Assembly: GCF_905171765.1 (NCBI RefSeq)
Contig: NC_053390.1
Span: forward strand, 330,992,294 to 331,056,293
Direction: 5' to 3'
DNA length: 64,000 bases
Origin: Bufo bufo
Lineage: Eukaryota > Chordata > Amphibia > Anura > Bufonidae
Shown here: in pieces, positions 57,262 through 64,000 of the stretch
Layout of the letters: every line of letters starts with the position of its first letter
How positions within the stretch are numbered: position 1 is the first letter of the stretch
Position numbers and translations under genes: made by a program
Notes under the pieces: generated by a model
Seen by the model: the letters and a program-made list of their open reading frames with translations, nothing else
Told to the model about the DNA's origin: nothing
Databases searched by the model: none

Positions 57262-58285
57262 TTACAGAACCAAATTAGAAAAAGCTTTGGCGATCTCGAC
57301 CTGTGGATGTGGAATGTAACGGGAAAAACATGAAGATTGCCACCGTCCCATTTTGCGTATGATGTGAGCTGGGACGCCATGTTTGGATGCCGCGGACGCG
57401 GCCCCGATCCGGAAGGAGTGCCCGGATATGGAGGCAGCGTGAAACCCTAGACCTGAAGCTAGAGTGCGAATATGTTTGATAAACTGCGCAGAAGTCAGTG
57501 AGAGCACGGGAAATAGCAGTAAGGGACTGTCGGGATTTCTGTCACGGAGAGTGGAGAGCAGTTGGTTGAGCACTGCCACTGGGCACCAAGGATTGAAGGA
57601 ATTGAAATACTCGATCTGAACCGGTGGACCGACTTGGGAGGTTTTAGAAGAAGGTAGGAGGAAAATGAAATGGTCGAGACTATGGTGGAGCTGACTAATT
57701 ACTGGCCCTGAGTTTTGGGCTGAGGTGCAGCAGAACTCCCCTGGCCTGAGGAACCCATAGAAGCTGAGGTAGAGGGTAGCTTTGAGGATCAAACCTTTGA
57801 ATGGCCCGAAAGGATTACCATCTAGGGTGGCAGAAAACTTTTGAAATAAATCCCCTGTGACTGGTTGTCTGGTGGGAGTGGACGGAGAGGAGAGCTTCTG
57901 GATGCCTCTCAAGACTGCCTTGACCGCCTGGGAAGAAAAGAAGGAGATATGACTGGGATGATTGATCATGTAGTGATGCTGGATGCCCGCTAGGTAGAGT
58001 CTGATGGTGTTGTGAGATAACCTGAGCTCCTTATGGCAGTACGCCAAGAAGGCCAGGACGAAGGAGACCTTGTCCCTGTCCCCCCTAGGATGAAGGCGTG
58101 AAAACCGTTTGAAGGTGTTCCACCCCGTTTGATAGTTCCGGGCTGAATTGGCCGAGAGTGACTTGCGGATGAGACCGTGGGCTGCTGAAATGTACTTATC
58201 TAATCCATGGCTTCGAACCCTGGAGGGGTGATTCCGATTCTCCGAGCTCCTGGCATGATCGGAAAGAATAAATTGAAGTTTAATC
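57262..58285 (-). CDS. Tyrosine recombinase (YR) of the retrotransposon
   Basis: From Met at 58047, 261 aa. The frame is open further upstream to about 58285 (LDKYISAAHGLIRKSLSANS, RNYQTGWNTFKRFSRLHPRG) and these residues fit the N-terminal SAM-like domain, so the true start is probably upstream. Counting from Met 58047, the catalytic residues are R101 (FLRPGEF), H210-x-x-R213 (SGHSFRIGAA), W236 (MGRWQSS) and Y244 (CFSRYI). The enzyme joins element circles to target DNA by strand exchange. All catalytic residues are present and no stop interrupts, so this is the best preserved gene of the element. It lies just inside B1, the usual position. Confidence 0.9.
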
Positions 58286-58296
58286 GGGAGAGGGCA

Positions 58297-59623
58297 TCAG
58301 AAAGTGTTCTTTTTGCCCTCTATGTGCCTACAGATGACGTGGAAATTTTGTTGCAAAGACAGCCAGGTGAGTTTGCGAACTAGACGCATGACCTTGGGGG
58401 AGCTGGACCTACCCCTAGCGAGGATGTCGACAACCGCTTGATTATCCGTCATGAAGCATACTGGCCTATTTCTCCATGATTGCCCCCAGACAAGAGCTTC
58501 TGCTACGATGGGGTACATTTCGAGCAGGGGAGAGGATTTGGCGGCCTCTTGATCTGAAGAGACCTGCGCGGGCCAAGGACCCGCAAACCACTAGTCCCCG
58601 CAAATGGCTCCAAAACCGAGGGACGCGGCAGCATCGGAAAACACCAAGGGGGAGGCGTCGTTCCACCGGGGAACAAAGAGAGAGATGCCGTTCCAGCTGG
58701 ACAAGAAAACTGACCACATGGCCAGATCAGCCAACGCATCGCGTTCGAGATGGATGAGGGCATGCTGATCTGAGGCCGTTGGAAGGAGTCTGAGTAGGCC
58801 GGAGGTGAATGATCTGCCCTGCGGCATGATCCTGGCGGCAAAGCTGAAAGACCCCAACAACGATTGGAGTTCCAGCCTTGACACCGTGCGGATACCCACG
58901 AGCCTGGCCACTGAGTCCTTTAGCCTAATTAACTTGTCCAGGGGGAGTCTGGCCTCCATTTTGATGGTGTCTAGGGTGATACCTAAAAAGGTGATTACCC
59001 TGGAAGGGCCCTCGACCTTTGAGGGGGCCACTGGGACGTTCAGGTTGCTGAACATGGTTAAGAAGGTTGTCCAACCTGTCCGGAACGTGTTCAGCCTGCT
59101 CAATGAGCAAGAAATCGTCCAAGTAATGGATCACCCTCGGACAATGGGCATGATTGACCAGGATCCAGTGAAGCGCTTGGGCGAATTGATCAAAAAGCCA
59201 GGGGCTGCTCTTTGACCCGAACGTCAAGCGGGTGGCAAAATAATACTTTGCTCTCCATTTAATGCCATAAAACTTCCACAGGTAAGGCAGGATTGGCAGC
59301 AGCTTAAAGGCATCTGAAATGTCTGCCTTTGACAACCAAGCTCCTGCTCTGACCTGTAGGATTAGTTGTATGGCTTCGTCCAGAGAAGAATACTGCATGG
59401 AGAACTCTTCCGACGGGACCAGAGAATTGAGGCTGGGGGTGCTGGATGCATGAGGAGCAGACAGATCGTAAATTAATCTTTTTTTATTTGACGATTCCTT
59501 TACAACTAAGCCTATGGGGCTGACCCGGTACACGAGGAAGGGGGATTCGGCAAATGGGCCAATCATGAAGCCTTTCAGCAATTCTGCCTCCAACAGTTCG
59601 TCCACCGCCATAGAGTCCGCCAA
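58297..59623 (-). pseudogene. Reverse transcriptase / RNase H of the YR retrotransposon, two lesions
   Basis: Frame 1 from Met 59623: VYRVSPIGLVVKESSNKKRL (RT finger), LSKADISDAFKLLPI (first catalytic D), SSPWLFDQFAQALHWILV, VIHYLDDFLLIEQ (YxDD). After a frameshift near 59055: NVPVAPSKVEGPSRVITFLG (thumb), LELQSLLGSFSFAARIMPQG, then RNase H with VFSDAAASLGFGAI. An in-frame TAG follows (58593-58591), then PIVAEALVWGQSWRNRPVCF, TDNQAVVDILARGRS (RNase H D) and HIEGKKNTF to the stop. The order RT-RH-YR and the SKADISDAF/YLDD motifs fit DIRS-order elements. Two lesions make this copy non-autonomous. Confidence 0.88.
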
Positions 59624-59791
59624 GGATGAAAGAAGGTTGGGGCATTCACAAGTGACCTGCGGAAGGATGATTAACCCTGTGTGAAAACCTTCGGAAAAAC
59701 CTTTTTTGAGGAACAGGACGAAATTGGGGTCATGGTGATGTTGAAGGAGGGAGAGTAACAGGTCGATGTTGACGCCGCCTAGTCAGGAGCG

Positions 59792-60959
59792 TTAAGCCGT
59801 TTGCTGGGAACAGGAGGACTGAGGGTGGGCCCTGAAACAGATGGAGCAAATGTGTAGTGCTTTGCACTTGTCGTAACTGCAGAAGCCTATGTTGAAATTA
59901 TTGCAGATTTGATTTTTCCCTAAGAAGGTGATGGGACGACCAAGTTTATCCGAAAAAGGGTTAGATTTAGGTGCTCCGGTGTTGATGATTGGCCTGGAAG
60001 GGGGGGGGGGGGTTGGAGACGTGGGGGCACCAATCGGAAGAATGAAGGACTGATTGGCAGTTGGAACAAGCTGGGGCTTTCTGGCCGGCAAAAGGCCTGC
60101 AAAAGAGTTCCATGTCAAGGACAGCCCAATTAGTGACATGCTGATATTGGAGGAACGCTGCTGCTGCCTTTGCAGAAAATGACCGGTGATATTCATAGAA
60201 AGCGGAGCCGCCGTATTTGTAACCTAACTCGGTGACTCTATACAGGTATGTATCTAGTTCTTCCCTGCGGTGGGGATGCATGGAGCACACGATATCTCGG
60301 TATAGGCTGAAGGTCAGCATGAATTCGGGGATGGTAAGTTTCCTATTGAGGCGGACATCTTTAGATCTGAGCACTACCGATACATCACCGCAGGCGATTG
60401 TTCGGTTTTCGACTGTGTCGTGGGTGGAGATCAGGATGGCGGCTAAATTAATGTCCTTTCCTGCCAGAATATCACGCCTGATATTTTCTGGCACGAAGAA
60501 GGCGGGGGCGATGTCGGGAGTGCCAAGACTTGTACCTGGGGTGTTGGACCGGGAAGTGGAAGGAACGGCTTTGGGTTCTGGGAGAGGAGGAGACGTGGAA
60601 CCCTTATTCTCGATGGCCTGGAGCCTGGAATCAATGTCAGAAATTGATGATGCTAAATTGTTGATGGTCGCGTGGAGTTGGGTCAGGGATAATAGAATGG
60701 TAGACATGGACACCTGATCGTCGGAGGCCCTGGGTGGTTCAGGAGCCCTGGGTGATTCGGGAAAAAGCAAACGGTACAGCTCGGCCTTTCGCGCTGAAGC
60801 AGAGTGGCGGATTCCCTTTTTGAGTTCAGTGATCAACTTGGGGATGGTCCAATGTCTGTATGAAGCGCGGCTGGCTGTTTCGGAGATTGCTGATTCCGGG
60901 ATAGACATCGAGTCTTCTATGTCGGACACGTGGGACATGATACCGCTGAGTATGGGCAC
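59792..60959 (-). pseudogene. Gag-like protein of the YR retrotransposon, frameshifted at a G-run
   Basis: Met 60959 opens 330 aa: a Ser-rich start (SHVSDIEDSMSIPESAIS), a SAP-like helix pair (WTIPKLITELKKGIRHSASA, ELYRLLFPES), a predicted coiled coil (LTQLHATINNLASSISDIDS), FVPENIRRDILAGKDINLAA and DIVCSMHPHRREELDTYLYR. It runs into another frame near the 15-G homopolymer at about 59998-60012. The correct C-terminus continues in that other frame: CNNFNIGFCSYDKCKALHIC then SICFRAHPQSSC, a CCCH/CCHC knuckle array typical of Ngaro-type gag. The homopolymer makes an assembly or sequencing error possible. Confidence 0.8.
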
Positions 60960-60989
60960 ACCGTTCGAGCCGGACCCTGTTGGGAGGAC

Positions 60990-61042
60990 CTGAAATGAAA
61001 TGACAAAACCCCATACAATAAAAAAAAATTTTGGAACTTACC
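60990..61042 (-). promoter_or_regulatory. Possible 52-nt leader intron ahead of gag
   Basis: On the - strand CTCCAG is followed by GTAAGTTCC (61041) and, 52 nt later, a pyrimidine-rich TTTTGTCATTTCATTTCAG (60990) immediately upstream of the gag start. Both sites match consensus, but 52 nt is shorter than most vertebrate introns; they could instead pair with other sites. Confidence 0.3.
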
Positions 61043-61281
61043 TGGAGCCAAGGAAGGGTTAGGACGGAATTTTAATGAAACACTGACCGCAGTCGAAATG
61101 CCCGGGTATGGCCGCGAAGAGGGTGAAAACTTCACACCCCGCGAACCTGGGATCGGTAAGTGAGGAAGAAGCTTAACTTGTACCTGCGTGAAGAGGTACA
61201 CCCATAACATTCTGATAAGGGAACTTACGTAAATGACGATCAGGAAAAGACGAAACCTGGATGAGGAGAAAAGAAATGACA

Positions 61282-62582
61282 ACCTGAGCGTGTCAGGCAA
61301 TTCACGAAAAATTTAGACGGTGCAGGATGACCGGGTTGGAGACCAAGGACGCACCAGGGGCCGGTGAACGAGACGACGTGACATGACGTGACAGGCAGTG
61401 GACCAACAAAACCAACCTGAACGTATCAGGTGGACCGAACACAAACGACCCGAATGTATCGGGCAGAAGAACGTGGTATAACCTGAAGGCTATCAGGCGA
61501 CTGAAAGACAAGACCTGAAGGAATCAGGAGAAACAAACGTGTCCTGAGCGTATCAGGTAGGAAATAAACATAACCTGGCGTATCAGGTGATTTAGAAGCG
61601 TTAGGCCCTGTGACATGACCGTGGGCCGAGACGCATCTGGTGACGAAACCTCTACTGGATGCCAACGCGGGACTTACAAATGTGGCAGGCAGTGAGGCGA
61701 CATGACCCGCGCGTGATGGCAACGGAGAGCAACAGGACCCGAGCGTAACAGGTAAAGAAAAGCATGAACTGATCCTGATAGGTACAAGACTGGGCGTGAC
61801 TGAAAAATAGAAAAGACGTGACGCGGGTGCTGATGGGCAAGACATGGCTGGCGTGATAGGCAGTAAGAGTTGACATGAGCACAGTGGAAAATTGAAGGCG
61901 ACGGGACAGTGGGAGGAGGCAAGACCTGGGTGACGTTAGTCGAGCACAAAACAGACAGTGGCGTGACTTAGTATGATGCATAGAGAGCAACGATATGACC
62001 TGAACGGATCAGGCAAAAGGACATGGAGAGGACTTGAACGTATCAGGCAACAAGACATGAAGTGTGACAGGACAGTAGGAGGGGGTTGACGTGTGCGACG
62101 TAAGTAGACAAAGGACAAGGACTTGGATTGATGAAACAAAACGAGCAGATCAGGCAACAGGACAAAAAAGAGGACCTGAATGTATCAGGACAAAGGACAC
62201 GAAGAAGACCTGAACGTATCAGGACATGACGACAACCTGAACGTATCAGGCAAGAGGACATGACGAAAACCTGAACGTAACAGGCAAGAGGACATGACGA
62301 CACCCTGAACGTATCAGGCAAGAGGACATGATGAAAATCTTGAACGTAACAGGCAAGAGGACACGGAGTAACCCTGGACGTAACAGGCAAGAGGACACAA
62401 AGAAAACCTGAACGTATCAGGCAGGAGGACACGAAGAAAAACCTGAACGAATCAGGCAAGAGGACACGAAGAAACCTGAACTTATCAGGCAACAGGACAC
62501 GAAGAAAACCTGAACGTATCAGGCAGGAGGACAGGAGAAAACCTGAACGTATCAGGCAATAGGACCTGAACGTACGACAGAG
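61282..62582 (-). repeat. Hairpin minisatellite in the YR retrotransposon leader
   Basis: More than 20 recognisable copies of CCTGA-(ACGTA)-TCAGG, a 5-bp stem with 5-nt loop that is a hairpin on either strand. In 62208-62570 the period is about 34 bp with spacer CAAGAGGACACGAAGAAAA. Further left (61282-62060) the units are more diverged. CCCGAATGTATCGGG (about 61452) changes both stem positions and keeps pairing. No ORF function is likely. Confidence 0.85.
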
Positions 62583-63378
62583 CTAGACTGAAAAGGTGGA
62601 GAAAGTTTGATGGGGTTTTTTTTGGGGTTTTTTGACACCTGCGGCAGTGTAAGTGCTGCTTGATGAGACGCAGCATACGGATGACAGAGGAGGCCAGACC
62701 CGCTGATCCGTGGGACTTTGACCCGGTGGAGGTCCCTTGGCGTGGGAAGATGGAACCCAGGCCATTTGAGGATGCTGAGACTCATGAAACGGCGGAGTGT
62801 ATCATGGAAATGGTGAACCTGGATAGCAAAACACAGGGGCAATTGAGAGAAACCTGGGAGCACTGCAAACAGGGGGGGGGGGGGGGGGGGTGCTGAGTGA
62901 TGCTGCCAGCCGTGAGCTAGTGATGGACCCTGACCTGCTCCACTGACTGTTTGAGACAAGCTCTTCCCACCATTGCTCTGATACAGAGGGCTGATTAAGT
63001 AATGCCCAATTGCATGCTGATATGTTTCCACCAGGTACCCAACCTACATGGGCGGACTCTATATGCAGGGGATTAAAATTGCACCAAGAAACCTGGGGGA
63101 GTTGCGGTGATGCGATCGTGTTCCGGACCTGACAGAAAAGCAACAGGGAGCCGCTATACACGTGCCCCATATGTGACGTGCGGAGGGAGCGCAGCAAGCG
63201 AGGGTAAGGGCTGAGCGGACCGCGCGGCTGGCGGCGGCCGCCCTTGATATCAGACAGGTGGAGAAGCGAGTTGGACCGGGATTCGCTTACCGAGACCTCC
63301 GCGCAGGAGAGGAGTGCCGCCGCTGCCCGTAGACGCTGGGAAGGCCGGAACCGGAAGTCGCACGAGGATGACGTCACC
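62583..63378. other. YR retrotransposon 5' leader, proximal part
   Basis: Sequence between A1 and the hairpin array. It contains a G-homopolymer of about 20 at 62871-62890 and, on the + strand, an unexplained 78-codon open frame (62660-62896). No known domain recognised. Confidence 0.5.
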
Positions 63379-63474
63379 GCACCACGAGATTCCGACAGCC
63401 TGGAGAGGCCGTGCGGCAGGTAAATACCCTATTCCCCTCCCACAAATGCAGGCTGGAAATCCAGCCTGCTGTAC
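63379..63474 (-). repeat. Split direct repeat A1 (5' terminus)
   Basis: 96 bp matching A2 at 57010-57105. Its outer edge (GCTGTAC) meets the interrupted PLE. Confidence 0.88.
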
Positions 63475-63594
63475 ATATTCTGAACTACAAGTGAGATGGA
63501 AACGAATCGGATATATTTCCCCAGTGCCAGGATGCACAAAGGATCTACCCTTACACATATAGCGGCAATTGACGCAGTCTAGGCAGGGGAATAT
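63475..63594 (-). pseudogene. PLE fragment proximal to the YR insertion
   Basis: - strand frame CLDCVNCRYMCKGRSFVHPG, then TGEIYPIRFHLTCSSEYV, the cysteine-rich linker that precedes the GIY-YIG nuclease in PLEs. It continues in frame as VIYVLSCPC at 56832, showing that the YR element split one gene. The upstream part is cut off by the Tc1 element at 63596. Confidence 0.85.
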
Positions 63595-63595
63595 A

Positions 63596-64000
63596 TAATG
63601 CAAGAAAAAGTATGTGAAACCTTTGGAATTATATGGATTTCTGCACAAATTGGTCATAAAATGTGATCTGATCTTCATTTAAGTCACAACAATAGACAAT
63701 CACAGTCTGCTTAAACTAATAACACACAAAGAATTAAATGTTACCATGTTTTTATTGAACACACCATGTAAACATTCACAGTGCAGGTGGAAAAAGTATG
63801 TGAACCCCTAGACATCTCCAAGAGCTAATTGGAGTGAGGCGTCAGCCAACTGGAATCCAATCAATAAGATGAGATTGGAGGTGTTGGTTACAGCTGCCCT
63901 GCCCTATAAAAAACACACTCCAGTTCTGGGTTTGCTTTTCACAAGAAGCATTGCCTGATGTGAATGATGCCTTGCACAAAAGAGCTCTCAGAAGACCTAC
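63596..64000 (+). mobile_element. Tc1-like IR/DR element, left part (runs off window)
   Basis: Left end TGCAAGAAAAAGTATGTGAA with the inner repeat GTGGAAAAAGTATGTGAACC at about 63787, the same family as 43594-45204 in the other orientation. Confidence 0.87.
63964..64000 (+). CDS. Tc1-like transposase, first 12 codons (runs off window)
   Basis: ATGATGCCTTGCAC opens MMPCTKELSEDL, matching the N-terminus MMPRTKELSEDL of the - strand copy starting at 44835. The remainder is outside the window, so integrity is unknown. Confidence 0.75.
   Translation, partial: MMPCTKELSEDL

Larger units (their letters stand above)
56833..63474 (-). mobile_element. Ngaro-like tyrosine-recombinase retrotransposon with split direct repeats
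   Basis: 6.64 kb on the - strand in the order A1 (63474-63379), leader with hairpin array, gag-like, RT/RNase H, tyrosine recombinase, B1 (57228-57106), A2 (57105-57010), 54 bp, B2 (56955-56833). A1/A2 (96 bp) differ at two visible sites; B1/B2 (123 bp) are similarly close. This A1..B1A2..B2 layout is the split-direct-repeat structure of PAT/Ngaro-type DIRS-order elements, which integrate through a circle with no target duplication. No DAM-type methyltransferase is seen, favouring Ngaro-like over DIRS/PAT. A PLE resumes on both sides. Confidence 0.88.

Noticed and set aside
61282..62582. CRISPR-like array (palindromic repeats at about 34-bp period)
   Set aside because: Vertebrate context, spacers as repetitive as the repeats, and location in a retrotransposon leader; it is a hairpin minisatellite.
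61426..62676. Several 60-150-codon open frames on the minus strand across the array
   Set aside because: Translation of the tandem repeat gives repetitive Pro/Ser/Cys text in all frames; no conserved protein.

Overview
The window is vertebrate nuclear DNA, almost certainly from an anuran amphibian. It has introns with GT/AG borders, very low gene density, and dense nested transposons of frog/toad type: many palindromic TIR elements with CACACG-type ends, Tc1/mariner copies, Penelope-like elements, an L1-like LINE and a tyrosine-recombinase (YR) retrotransposon. Species cannot be fixed from sequence alone.

Host genes. Two are supported. The last four coding exons of UBQLN1 (ubiquilin-1) lie at 1751-5732 on the + strand and end with a complete UBA domain. 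The terminal coding exon of IDNK (gluconokinase) lies at 14055-14412 on the - strand. The two genes converge tail to tail, and as I recall they are also convergent neighbours on human 9q21, so this looks like conserved synteny. No other host exon was recognised. The remaining IDNK exons are either hidden among the repeats of this window or beyond it.

Layout. 1-1190: antisense N-terminal Penelope-like (PLE) fragment inside a UBQLN1 intron. 1192-7314: UBQLN1 exons with foldback elements and a short Tc1 derivative. 7625-11520: chain of TIR elements with CACACG ends. 11521-16766: IDNK exon and minor repeats. 16767-19431: a nearly perfect 269-bp palindrome, a larger TIR element, and a decayed Tc1/mariner carrying a nested MITE. 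19599-21145: a Tc1-like transposon with an intact 338-aa DD37E transposase. 21419-22468, 29174-30220 and 52530-53747: three copies of a DD36E Tc1-like family, two sharing one 168-bp internal deletion. 22546-24013: inverted and tandem copies of a 631-bp unit inside a 14-bp target duplication. 26138-28511: PLE with an open RT C-terminus plus GIY-YIG endonuclease. 30828-32513: PLE remnant with inverted terminal segments and a well-formed hammerhead ribozyme. 32925-35110: CR1/L2-like LINE 3' end split by a DD34E Tc1. 37090-43046: L1-like LINE on the - strand with target duplication, split by a TTAA-flanked MITE. 43594-45204 and 63596-end: Tc1 elements with about 210-bp IR/DR ends. 51892-52384: solo LTR. 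53762-55230: truncated Tc1. 55231-63594: a PLE interrupted inside its GIY-YIG domain by a 6.6-kb Ngaro-like YR retrotransposon (56833-63474).

Most unusual structures. The YR retrotransposon has complete split direct repeats (A1...B1A2..B2), inserted without a target duplication, and carries a roughly 1.3-kb leader array of short hairpins (CCTGA-loop-TCAGG), at least one of which shows a compensatory stem change. The hammerhead ribozyme at 31183-31229 and the trans-mobilised DD36E deletion derivative are the other strong candidates for follow-up.
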